64,000 nt of DNA from DASYLJ01 sp964432595. GTDB taxonomy: Bacteria; Desulfobacterota; Binatia; DP-6. Position 1 is the stretch's first letter. Each line of letters begins with the position of its first letter. This document shows positions 1 through 7,672 of this stretch, one piece after another. The DNA lies in assembly GCA_964432595.1 (NCBI GenBank), contig CAYSOF010000024.1:42453-106452 (forward strand). Direction: 5' to 3'. Both the position numbers and the translations under genes were made by a program. Below the pieces are notes generated by a model. It searched no databases, was not told the origin of the DNA, and worked only from the letters and a program-made list of their open reading frames with translations.

Positions 1-981
1 GCCCCCTTCGTCGAGCCACTGCGGTGCCGCGAAGTTCTTGTAGCGTGCGAAGCCGGCGATCTGCGCGTGGAAGCAATGGAAGACCTCGTGCGTGACGATC
101 CCGCGCACCGCGATCGGATCGGGGTTCACGCGCGTGCGCGCGGGAACGAGCATGCGGCAGCGGGTCAGTCGGCCGGCCGAGGCGCCGTTCTCGTCGAGCG
201 GCACGAGCGCCGCCGCGGCGTTCGGCTTGTCGGGGTTTGCGAACACGACCTCGATGGGCACCATGAGCGGCTGTCCGAGCTTCGCGGCAATCGCGACGGC
301 CGCCTCTGCCGCGATCTGCTCGAACCGTCGCGCATCGGCGGCGTCGTCGGGCTCCATGGCGGGAGCGACGTCCGGCGTCCATCCGTCGACCGATCGCACC
401 TGGGGCTGAACGGCCGCCGATGTCGCGAGGGCCGCGTCCACGGCGGCGCGTTGCTCGGCGGTCAGCTGGTCACGGTACCCGTCGATCCACCGTACGGCGG
501 CGCAACCGCCCATCTCACCCGTATCTCGGCCGTACGCGGCGGCGGTGCCCGCGAGCGCTCCGTCGGGGAGCGTGACGCCCGGCAGCGGCGCGATCAGCAG
601 CGAGAACGCCTGCAGCGCGGTCTCGAGCGAGACCTCGCCGGTCGTCTCCAGCCGCGCCAGCAGCGCCTCCCAGGCGGTCGGCTCGCCCGCGAGCGCGTCG
701 CGCGCGACGCAGATCGCGGGCGTCGGGTCGCCCTTGCAGGCACGCAGCAGCCGGCGGCGGCAGCCACGCTGCTCCTTGCGCTGCGCGCGGCGACACGCGC
801 GCCGGGCGGGTCCGGTCGCGACCGCGCACGCCGTGTCGACCGTGACCATGGCGCGACAGCGCGACACCTGCTCGCGGCACACCGCGCCGCAGCGCTTGCG
901 CTTCGCCGCCTCCGCCGGACCGGCAACCCCCAGCAGCAGCACGACCACGGTGGCGAGGAGGCACGATCGCGCGAGACCCAT
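1..981 (-). CDS. Secreted Cys-rich protein with HExxH metallopeptidase motif (3' truncated by window edge)
   Basis: The reading frame runs open from an ATG at 979-981 to the left edge (327 codons, no stop), so the C-terminus lies outside. The N-terminus is a signal peptide (residues 1-26, ending AEA). It is followed by a basic Cys-rich segment with repeated C-x3-C spacing (KRCGAVC, RACRR, RGCRR, RACKG). Near the edge lies THEVFHCFHAQ, an HExxH zinc-binding helix, and then WLDEG, whose Glu sits where gluzincin peptidases place their third ligand. This suggests an exported zinc peptidase, but the family is not recognised. It is separated from the next gene by about 100 bp and may follow it on the same strand. 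Confidence 0.7.
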   Translation of the reverse strand, partial: MGLARSCLLATVVVLLLGVAGPAEAAKRKRCGAVCREQVSRCRAMVTVDTACAVATGPARRACRRAQRKEQRGCRRRLLRACKGDPTPAICVARDALAGEPTAWEALLARLETTGEVSLETALQAFSLLIAPLPGVTLPDGALAGTAAAYGRDTGEMGGCAAVRWIDGYRDQLTAEQRAAVDAALATSAAVQPQVRSVDGWTPDVAPAMEPDDAADARRFEQIAAEAAVAIAAKLGQPLMVPIEVVFANPDKPNAAAALVPLDENGASAGRLTRCRMLVPARTRVNPDPIAVRGIVTHEVFHCFHAQIAGFARYKNFAAPQWLDEGG

Positions 982-1083
982 GCCCTCCCGGCGTGAGATT
1001 CGACCGAACGACGTGCGGGGCGGCCCAGGGCCGGGACGCGCCCTCATGCGGACCGGCCGGCTCGCCGACCGAACGACGTTCGC

Positions 1084-2493
1084 TCAGCGCACCGGCGTCG
1101 ACTTCCAGAAGTAGTTCGGCGTGCCGCCCGCCTCGTGGATCTTCCGGAAGGTCATCTCCACGGGCATCGCGAGCTTCACCTCGCGCGGGTTCACGTCGGT
1201 CATCTGGACGTAGAGGCGCGCGCCCTCGACCTCGACGATGCCCGCCACCAGCGGCGGGTTCGGGCTGCCGGCGAAGTTGTCGAACGTGAACGAGCGCACC
1301 GCGCCGACGCGGTCGCTGAGGCGCGTCAGCGTGAAGTCGTCCTTCGCGAAGCACTTGAAGCAGACGCGCTGGTGCGGGAACTGCGTCTGCCCGCAGCGGT
1401 TGCACTTCTGCGCCAACAGCGTGACGTCGTGGTCGCGGTCGCGGAAGTGCTTCGTCGCCGACAGGCCGGCGCCGGCACGACGGTCGTGCTCCGTCGCCAG
1501 CAGCTGCCGGAAGCGCAGGTACATGTCGTAGCTCGGCAGATCGGCGCGACGCGCCAGGTGCCAGGAGACGCCGCGCCGGCCCTCGAGCCGCTCGACCTGC
1601 GCCGTCGCCGTCAGCAGGATGGCGTCCGCGCCGTCGCCGTAGCTGACCAGCATCAGGCGCTGATCGGCCTTCGCGTTCTCCATCGCCGCCGCGAGGAGCA
1701 GCGGCGCGAGCGCCGCGCCGCAGTTGCCGAGCTTGCCGAACAGCGGGTCCTGCACCTGCGTCTTCGGGTCGAAGCCGAGGTCACGCACCGCCGACCCGTG
1801 TGCGCGCGCGTCGGGGCCGTAGAGCACCAGCGTCGTCACGTCCTTCGGCGTCACGCCCGCCTTCTCGAGCAGCGCCGTGCCGGCCGCCTTCACGTTCGTG
1901 CGATAGCCGTGGTCGACGACGAAGCGGTCCTCCCACGAGTGCACGAAGGGATCGCCCTCGGTGCGCCACACGTCGACGATCTCGTCGGTGACGGCGTGCG
2001 CCGCGTCGATGCGCAGCGCGACGTCCTCGTCGCCGACCAGGAACGCGGCGGCGCCGTCGCCGATGTTCGCCTCGAGGCCCGTGCGCGGCGCGGCCATGCG
2101 CGTCTCACTGGCGATCACGAGCACGCGCTTCGCCGATCCCGCCTTCACCGCGTCGACCGCGGCGCGCAGCGCGTTCGTGCCGGCGCGCAGCGAATCGCCG
2201 AGGTCGGTCGTCATGACGTCGCGGCGGAGGTCGAGCGCCTTCGCGATGATCGCGGCGCCCTGCTTCTCCTTGAACGGGTACGACGTCGACGCGAAGACGA
2301 CCGCGTCGACGAGCGCGCGATCGATGCCGCGCAGGCAGTCGATGGCGGCGGCGACGCCCATCGTCACGCAGTCCTCGTCCCAGTTGGCGACGGCCTTCTC
2401 CGGCCCGCCCGGCTTGGCGGCTCCGCCGCCGATCGCGGCGAGCGGCAGACGCAGCATGGGGACGTAGGCTCCGTACGACGTGATCCCGACCAT
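1084..2493 (-). CDS. HMG-CoA synthase/thiolase-like protein fused to a DUF35 Zn-ribbon/OB domain
   Basis: 469 aa. Residues 1 to about 340 have the thiolase fold of the 3-hydroxy-3-methylglutaryl-CoA synthase/KAS III type. Residues from about 350 to the end form a DUF35 domain: a Zn ribbon (CNRCG followed by CFKC) and an OB fold. DUF35 partners normally assemble with thiolase-like proteins and are thought to help CoA-ester binding; here both are one chain. At the usual nucleophile position (acidic residue, then Cys, then GT) the sequence reads GDSLRAGTNAL, so Ser about 101 replaces Cys. A role in acyl-CoA condensation or cleavage is plausible, but the substrate is unknown. It starts at an ATG reading MVGITSYGAYVP. 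Confidence 0.85.
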   Translation of the reverse strand: MVGITSYGAYVPMLRLPLAAIGGGAAKPGGPEKAVANWDEDCVTMGVAAAIDCLRGIDRALVDAVVFASTSYPFKEKQGAAIIAKALDLRRDVMTTDLGDSLRAGTNALRAAVDAVKAGSAKRVLVIASETRMAAPRTGLEANIGDGAAAFLVGDEDVALRIDAAHAVTDEIVDVWRTEGDPFVHSWEDRFVVDHGYRTNVKAAGTALLEKAGVTPKDVTTLVLYGPDARAHGSAVRDLGFDPKTQVQDPLFGKLGNCGAALAPLLLAAAMENAKADQRLMLVSYGDGADAILLTATAQVERLEGRRGVSWHLARRADLPSYDMYLRFRQLLATEHDRRAGAGLSATKHFRDRDHDVTLLAQKCNRCGQTQFPHQRVCFKCFAKDDFTLTRLSDRVGAVRSFTFDNFAGSPNPPLVAGIVEVEGARLYVQMTDVNPREVKLAMPVEMTFRKIHEAGGTPNYFWKSTPVR

Positions 2494-2629
2494 AGGGCGC
2501 GGAAGCTACGTTTGGACTTCGCAAAGTGCAACGGAAGCGCGACGTGGCCGCACCTTCCGTGACGGCGCGTAGGGACCGCTCGGATGCTGTCCAGAGAAGA
2601 GGCGCATGGGGAGGAGGTCACGGGGAGTG

Positions 2630-2713
2630 GTAGTAAACGTTCCTTTCCTAGGCAGACTCGCTATTAAAGGATCCTTGACTATGGCCATCCGCTAGCAAAG
2701 GATCGTTTAATAG
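2630..2713 (+). promoter_or_regulatory. Three 31-bp-phased palindromic operator-like sites upstream of fic
   Basis: Three 22-bp imperfect palindromes lie at 2630-2651, 2661-2682 and 2692-2713. Their 12-bp cores are at 2635-2646 (AAACGTTCCTTT), 2666-2677 (AAAGGATCCTTG) and 2697-2708 (AAAGGATCGTTT). The cores start exactly 31 bp apart, about three helical turns, and each has TA/TA outer arms at the same offset. The last site ends 7 nt before the fic start. This is the arrangement expected for cooperative binding of a dimeric repressor on one face of the DNA. The bound protein is unknown; the Fic protein's own C-terminal winged helix is one candidate. Confidence 0.65.
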
Positions 2714-2720
2714 GCGGTCA

Positions 2721-3890
2721 ATGCCAAGGATTACGGGACGATATGAGGTGGTCTCCTGCGGCGGAGAGAACGTCCAGGCGTTCGTTCCTGCCCCCCTGCC
2801 TCCACAGCCCACCCTCGAGACCTCGAGGTCGTCGGAAACGCTGCTGGCCAACGCGGAGCAAGCAATCTCGAGGCTCAACCTGGCGCGCGACCTGGTGCCC
2901 TCGATCGATTGGTTCGTTTACGCGTTTACGCGGAAGGAAGCCGTCCTCTCCTCGCAGATCGAGGGGGTGCAAGCCACCCTGGAAGACCTCCTCACCTTCG
3001 AAGCCCGAGACGGTGACCCGTCCGGCGGCGAAGCGGACGTCGTCGAGGTATGCAACTACCTCGACGCCTTCCAGTACGCCCGAGATCAGATCCGTAGACC
3101 CGACGGGCTACCCATCTCGACACGGCTCCTCAACGAGGCACATCGACGTCTGCTCAAGGGTGCCCGGGGAGCCAACAAGCAGCCAGGTGAGGTCAGACGA
3201 TCGCAGAACTGGATTGGCGGAACCCGCCCCGGCAACGCCGTCTATGTCCCGCCCCCACCGGACCAAGTACCGACACTCCTCACCGAGTTCGAGCGCTACA
3301 TCCACCACGGAGGTCCAGACTCGCCCCTGATCCGCGCCGGGCTGGTCCACGTGCAATTCGAGACGATCCACCCTTACCTCGATGGAAACGGCCGCCTCGG
3401 CAGGTTGCTGATCGCGCTTCTTCTCGAACACTGGAAGGTCCTGGACCAACCGCTCCTCTTCTTGAGCGTGTACTTCTTGCGCCATCGTCCCGAGTACTAC
3501 CGTTTGCTCACTGCGGTACGGACCGAGGGCGACTGGGAAGGCTGGATCGCGTTCTTCCTCGACGGCATCGTGGAGGTCGCCAACGAAGCGGTCGCCACCG
3601 CACGGGGTCTCTTCGAAATCGTCACTACAGACCGCGCGAGAGCCCTCGACCACCGGTCGAGCTCCCTCATGGCACTGCGGCTGTACGAGCAGCTGCCGCG
3701 CCACCCGATTGTGACAGTGGCAGGCGTTTCCGATCTCCTACGCACTTCGAAGCCGACCGCTAACAAAGCCGTCCAATCGCTCGTCGACGCAGGAATTCTG
3801 GTGGAGACCACCGGCCGTCGTCGTGACCGCTTCTTCGGCTATGGCGCCTACCTCGACCGGCTGAAGGGATCAGCGGACGATACCACCTGA
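2721..3890 (+). CDS. Fic-family AMP-transferase, class II, with C-terminal winged helix
   Basis: 389 aa. It has a Fic/DOC N-terminal domain, then the Fic core with the catalytic motif HPYLDGNGRLGR at residues 217-228 (His217; Asn223 and Arg228 for the ATP phosphates). An inhibitory helix of the S-x3-E-G type precedes it (Ser77, Glu81, Gly82), which marks a class II, self-inhibited enzyme. A winged-helix segment follows at about 310-375 (LLRTSKPTANKAVQSL). Fic enzymes transfer AMP to hydroxyl groups of target proteins; the target here is unknown. Base composition is visibly less GC-rich than the neighbours, suggesting horizontal acquisition. It stands alone, behind three phased palindromes that suggest tight regulation. 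Confidence 0.92.
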   Translation: MPRITGRYEVVSCGGENVQAFVPAPLPPQPTLETSRSSETLLANAEQAISRLNLARDLVPSIDWFVYAFTRKEAVLSSQIEGVQATLEDLLTFEARDGDPSGGEADVVEVCNYLDAFQYARDQIRRPDGLPISTRLLNEAHRRLLKGARGANKQPGEVRRSQNWIGGTRPGNAVYVPPPPDQVPTLLTEFERYIHHGGPDSPLIRAGLVHVQFETIHPYLDGNGRLGRLLIALLLEHWKVLDQPLLFLSVYFLRHRPEYYRLLTAVRTEGDWEGWIAFFLDGIVEVANEAVATARGLFEIVTTDRARALDHRSSSLMALRLYEQLPRHPIVTVAGVSDLLRTSKPTANKAVQSLVDAGILVETTGRRRDRFFGYGAYLDRLKGSADDTT

Positions 3891-3893
3891 CCA

Positions 3894-3908
3894 GGCCAAT
3901 CTTTGGCC
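3894..3908. promoter_or_regulatory. Inverted repeat between fic and the pdxR-like gene
   Basis: A perfect 6-bp inverted repeat, GGCCAA-TCT-TTGGCC, lies just after the fic stop and about 60 bp before the MocR-type regulator. No T-run follows, so an operator is more likely than a terminator. A TGACC motif occurs next to it (3888) and again at 3933, with similar following bases, which could be a direct-repeat MocR site. This is an inference from layout only. Confidence 0.3.
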
Positions 3909-3967
3909 ACTTTCATGAGAGATTGCCCGGATTGACCGGGTCATGTCCGGACGGCTACTTTCCGCCC

Positions 3968-5470
3968 GTGCTGATCCCCCTCGAGCGCGGCGGCGGCCGG
4001 CCGGTGTTCCGGCAGATCGTCGACTATCTGCGACGCGCCATCGAGGCGGGACGCCTGCCGGCCCGCGCCAAGCTGCCGCCGATCCGCATCCTGGCCGCCG
4101 AGCTCGGCGTGAACCGCGAGACGGTCGCCGACGCGTACCGCGAGCTCGAGACACTCGGGCTCACCGTGTCGGGCGTCGGCCGCGGCACCTTCGTCGTCGA
4201 CGAGCCGCCGCAGCCGACGGCCCCGCCCGACGAGCCCGTCGAGCGGCCCTTCGTCCCCCTGCTCTCCCGACTCGCCGCGGCCACGGCGTCGCTGCCCGCC
4301 GCCGACTACACGGCGCCGCCGCACGCCGTCCGGCTCGAGCGTCTCGTGCCCGATCCCGGGCTCTACCCCGTCGACGAGTTCCGCAAGGCGTTGAACCAGG
4401 TCCTCGCGCGCGACGGCCGCACGCTGCTCGACTACGGCGACCCGCGCGGGCTCGCCGGCCTGCGTCGCGTGCTCGTCGACCGCCTCGCCCGCGTCGGCAT
4501 CGAGGCCGACGCCGACGACGTGATCGTCACCGGCGGCTCGACGCAGGCGCTCAGCATCGCGGCGCGCGCGTTCTGCGATCCGGGCGACGCCGTCGCCGTC
4601 GAGTCGCCGACCTATCCCGGTGCGCTCGCGAGCCTCACGGCGCTCGGCCTCCGCCCCGTGCCGGTGGCGCTCCGCGACGACGGCCTCGACCTCGACGCGC
4701 TCGACACGCTCCTCGCGCGCGGCGGCGCGCGGCTCGTCTACACGATGCCGAGCTTCCAGAACCCGACGGGTCTCTCGACGTCGCTGGCGCACCGCAAGCG
4801 CCTTCTCGCGATCGCCGCGCGCCACGGCGTGCCGGTGCTCGAGGACGAGTTCCAGAAGGACCTGCGCGTGCACGGCCGGCCCGAGCCGCCGCTGCGCGCG
4901 ATCGACGGCAGCGGCCGCGTCGTCTACGTCGGCACGTTCTCGAAGGCGCTCTTCCCCGGCAGCCGCGTCGGCTGGATCGTCGCGCCGCCCTCGGTGGCGC
5001 CGGCGATGGTGGCGCTGAAGCGCGCGAGCGACCTCGCATCCAGCGCCGCCGTGCAGGCGGCGCTCGCGAACTTCTGCCGCACCGGCGAGTACGACCGGCA
5101 CGTGCGACGCGCGTCGGCCGAGCTCGGCCTCCGCCTCGACCGCGCGATGATCACGCTCGAGAAGCACCTGCCGTCCGGCTCGACGTTCACGCGGCCCGAG
5201 GGCGGCTTCGCGCTCTGGGTGACGTTGCCCGAGGCGATCGACACGGCGGCGATGCTGCCGGCGGCGAAGCAGGCCGGCGTCGTCTACTCGCCCGGCGCGC
5301 TGTTCTTCACCGACGGCCGCCGCTCGTCGGCGCTCCGCCTGTCGGTGGCGCTCGCCGGCGCCGACGACATCGAACGCGGCATCCGCGCGCTCGGCGACGT
5401 CGCGCGCGCGGCGCTCTCGCGCGGACGTGGCCGCGCGATCCCCGCCCAACATCCCACGGTGCACGTATGA
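3968..5470 (+). CDS. pdxR: MocR/PdxR-type transcriptional regulator (GntR wHTH + aminotransferase-like domain)
   Basis: About 500 aa from a GTG at 3968 (VLIPLERGGG...); TTG 3923 is an upstream alternative. Residues 1-75 are a GntR-type winged helix (LAAELGVNRETVADAYREL) and residues 110-490 a fold-type I aminotransferase domain. The PLP-binding lysine is in GTFSKAL (about Lys326) and the MPSFQNPTG motif is present. MocR proteins sense PLP; PdxR members activate pdxST in several Gram-positive bacteria. The gene lies 14 nt upstream of pdxS on the same strand, so it very likely controls that pathway and itself through PLP. The symbol rests on context as well as family. Confidence 0.88.
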   Translation: MLIPLERGGGRPVFRQIVDYLRRAIEAGRLPARAKLPPIRILAAELGVNRETVADAYRELETLGLTVSGVGRGTFVVDEPPQPTAPPDEPVERPFVPLLSRLAAATASLPAADYTAPPHAVRLERLVPDPGLYPVDEFRKALNQVLARDGRTLLDYGDPRGLAGLRRVLVDRLARVGIEADADDVIVTGGSTQALSIAARAFCDPGDAVAVESPTYPGALASLTALGLRPVPVALRDDGLDLDALDTLLARGGARLVYTMPSFQNPTGLSTSLAHRKRLLAIAARHGVPVLEDEFQKDLRVHGRPEPPLRAIDGSGRVVYVGTFSKALFPGSRVGWIVAPPSVAPAMVALKRASDLASSAAVQAALANFCRTGEYDRHVRRASAELGLRLDRAMITLEKHLPSGSTFTRPEGGFALWVTLPEAIDTAAMLPAAKQAGVVYSPGALFFTDGRRSSALRLSVALAGADDIERGIRALGDVARAALSRGRGRAIPAQHPTVHV

Positions 5471-5484
5471 AAGGAGAGAGTTCC

Positions 5485-6372
5485 ATGGCAGCAACCGACG
5501 ATCCGTATCGGCTGAAGGTCGCGCTCGCAGAGATGTTGAAGGGCGGCGTCATCCTCGACGTGACCGACGCCGACCAGGCGCGCATCGCCGAGGACGCCGG
5601 CGCCGCCGCGGTGATGGCGCTCGAGCGCGTCCCCGCCGACATCCGCCGCGAGGGCGGCGTGGCCCGCATGGCGGCCATCGAGCGCATCGAAGAGGTGCGG
5701 AAGGCGGTCTCGATCCCCGTCATGGCGAAGTGCCGCATCGGCCACCTGGTCGAGGCGCGGCTCCTCGAAGCGATGAAGGTCGACTTCATCGACGAGAGCG
5801 AGGTGCTGACGCCCGCCGACGACGAGTACCACGTCGACAAGCACGGCTTCCGCGTGCCGTTCGTCTGCGGCTGCCGCAACCTCGGCGAGGCGCTCCGGCG
5901 CGTCGGCGAGGGCGCCGCGATGATCCGCTCGAAGGGCGAGGCGGGCAGCGGCAACATCGTCGAGGCCGTCCGGCATCTGCGCCAGCTGCGGCGCGACATC
6001 GCGATGCTCACCACGGCGTCGCGCGACGAGCTGATGACGCGCGCCAAGGAGCTGCAGGCGCCGTACGACCTGATCGTCGGCGTGGCGACGACCGGCAAGC
6101 TGCCCGTGCCGGTGTTCGCCGCCGGCGGCATCGCGACGCCTGCGGACGCGGCGCTCTGCATGGCGCTCGGCGCCGAGGCGGTGTTCGTCGGCTCGGGCAT
6201 CTTCAAGTCCGGTGATCCGTCGGCGCGCGCGAAGGCGATCGTCCGCGCGACGACGCACTGGGAGGATCCGCACGAGATCCTCGAGGCGTCGCGCGGGCTC
6301 GGCGCGCCGATGTCCGGGCTCTCGATGGAGACGATCCCACCGGAGGCGCGGCTCGCATCCCGCGGCTGGTGA
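5485..6372 (+). CDS. pdxS: Pyridoxal 5'-phosphate synthase, lyase subunit PdxS
   Basis: 295 aa, the normal size for the family. With PdxT it makes PLP from ribose 5-phosphate, glyceraldehyde 3-phosphate and glutamine-derived ammonia (DXP-independent route). It is a TIM barrel. MLKGGVILDV at the N-terminus, the lysine in MAKCRIGH (which forms the first sugar adduct) and the second lysine region RSKGEAGSGNIVEA are all present, as is the phosphate-binding AAGGIATPADAAL segment. The start ATG at 5485 is preceded by AAGGAGAG at 5470-5478. Its stop is one base from the pdxT ATG. Confidence 0.97.
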   Translation: MAATDDPYRLKVALAEMLKGGVILDVTDADQARIAEDAGAAAVMALERVPADIRREGGVARMAAIERIEEVRKAVSIPVMAKCRIGHLVEARLLEAMKVDFIDESEVLTPADDEYHVDKHGFRVPFVCGCRNLGEALRRVGEGAAMIRSKGEAGSGNIVEAVRHLRQLRRDIAMLTTASRDELMTRAKELQAPYDLIVGVATTGKLPVPVFAAGGIATPADAALCMALGAEAVFVGSGIFKSGDPSARAKAIVRATTHWEDPHEILEASRGLGAPMSGLSMETIPPEARLASRGW

Positions 6373-6373
6373 C

Positions 6374-6982
6374 ATGGTGAACGTCGGCATCCTCGCCGTG
6401 CAGGGCGACTTCGCGGCGCACGCCGCGGCGGTCACCCGCGTGCAGGCGCGGCCGCTGCTCGTTCGCAAACCCGTCGACCTCGCCGCCGTGGACGCGCTCG
6501 TGCTCCCCGGCGGCGAGTCGACCGCCATGCTGCGCGGGCTCGCCCGCGACGGCCTGGACGGTCCGCTCGGGGCGTTCCTCGGTTCGGGACGTCCCGTCCT
6601 CGGCACCTGCGCCGGGGCCATCCTCCTCGCGCGGCACGTGACGAATCCCGCGCAGGCGTCGTTCGGCACGCTCGACATCGACGTCGAGCGCAACGCCTAC
6701 GGCACGCAGCTCGAGTCGTTCGAGGCGCCGCTCGACGGCACCGGGCTCCTCGCCGGCCTCCACGGCACGTTCATCCGCGCGCCGCGCATCACGCGAACGG
6801 GACCGTCGGTCGAGGTGCTCGCGCGCCACGACGGCAATCCGGTGCTGGTGCGCGACGAGGCGGTGTGGGCGGCGACGTTCCATCCCGAGCTCGGCAGCGA
6901 CGACCGCGTCTTCCGCCTGTGGCTCAGCACGCCCGTCCGCCTGCGGCGCAGCCCGCCGCAGACCGGCACGCTCGACGCGTAG
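6374..6982 (+). CDS. pdxT: Pyridoxal 5'-phosphate synthase, glutaminase subunit PdxT
   Basis: 202 aa class I glutamine amidotransferase that supplies ammonia to PdxS. The catalytic triad is visible as Cys79 (GTCAG), His170 and Glu172 (FHPEL), the same numbering as the Bacillus subtilis enzyme. GILAVQGDF opens the protein and PGGESTAM forms the glutamine-binding loop. A C-terminal extension of about ten residues (RRSPPQTGTLDA) goes beyond the usual end. It starts one base after the pdxS stop, so the pair is translationally linked. Its TAG stop overlaps the ribosome-binding site of the following response regulator. Confidence 0.96.
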   Translation: MVNVGILAVQGDFAAHAAAVTRVQARPLLVRKPVDLAAVDALVLPGGESTAMLRGLARDGLDGPLGAFLGSGRPVLGTCAGAILLARHVTNPAQASFGTLDIDVERNAYGTQLESFEAPLDGTGLLAGLHGTFIRAPRITRTGPSVEVLARHDGNPVLVRDEAVWAATFHPELGSDDRVFRLWLSTPVRLRRSPPQTGTLDA

Positions 6983-6994
6983 GAGGACCTCCGC

Positions 6995-7672
6995 CTGCGC
7001 ATCCTCGTGGTCGAGGACGAGAAGAAGGTCGCGAGCTTCGTCCAGCGCGCCCTGGCCGCCGAGCATCACCAGGCCGAGGTCGCGCACGACGGCGAGGCCG
7101 GCCTCGCGCGGGCGCTCGAGGGCGGCTGGGACCTCGTCATCCTCGACGTCATGCTGCCGAAGCGCGACGGGCTCGACGTCCTGAAGACGCTGCGCGCCCA
7201 GGGCAAGACCGTGCCGGTCCTGCTGCTGACGGCGCGCGCCACGGTGCAGGACCGCGTCGACGGGCTCGACCTCGGCGCCGACGACTATCTGACGAAGCCG
7301 TTCGCCGTCGCCGAGCTGGTCGCACGGGTGCGCGCCCTGCTCCGGCGCGGCGCCGGCACGCCCGCGCCGATCCTCAGCCTCGCCGACCTGTCGCTCGACC
7401 CGGCGACGCGCGAGGTGACGCGCGACGGGAAGAAGATCGAGCTCACCCCGCGCGAGTATGCGCTGCTCGAGTTCCTGCTGCGCAACACCGGCCGCGTTCT
7501 CAGCCGCGCCGTCATCGCGCAGCACGTCTGGGGCGTCGGCTTCGACACCTTCACGAACGTGATCGACGTCTACGTGAACTACGTCCGTCGCAAGATCGAC
7601 GGGAACGCCGACCGCAAGCTGCTGCACACCGTGCGCGGCGTCGGCTACGTGCTGCGGGAGCCCGACGCCTGA
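6995..7672 (+). CDS. OmpR/PhoB-family response regulator, probable CTG start
   Basis: 225 aa. A receiver domain (LRILVVEDEKKV; phosphoacceptor Asp51 in LDVMLP; Thr of LLTAR; Lys of TKPF) is followed by an OmpR-type winged helix (LTPREYALLEFLL, TFTNVIDVYVNYVRRKI). The best start is CTG 6995. AGGAGG at 6981-6986 is 8 nt upstream, the resulting N-terminus matches the family's MRILVVEDE, and Asp falls at position 51. The first GTG (7007) would delete the first beta strand. It overlaps the kinase gene that follows and probably shares the pdxST transcript. The stimulus is unknown. Confidence 0.9.
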   Translation: MRILVVEDEKKVASFVQRALAAEHHQAEVAHDGEAGLARALEGGWDLVILDVMLPKRDGLDVLKTLRAQGKTVPVLLLTARATVQDRVDGLDLGADDYLTKPFAVAELVARVRALLRRGAGTPAPILSLADLSLDPATREVTRDGKKIELTPREYALLEFLLRNTGRVLSRAVIAQHVWGVGFDTFTNVIDVYVNYVRRKIDGNADRKLLHTVRGVGYVLREPDA

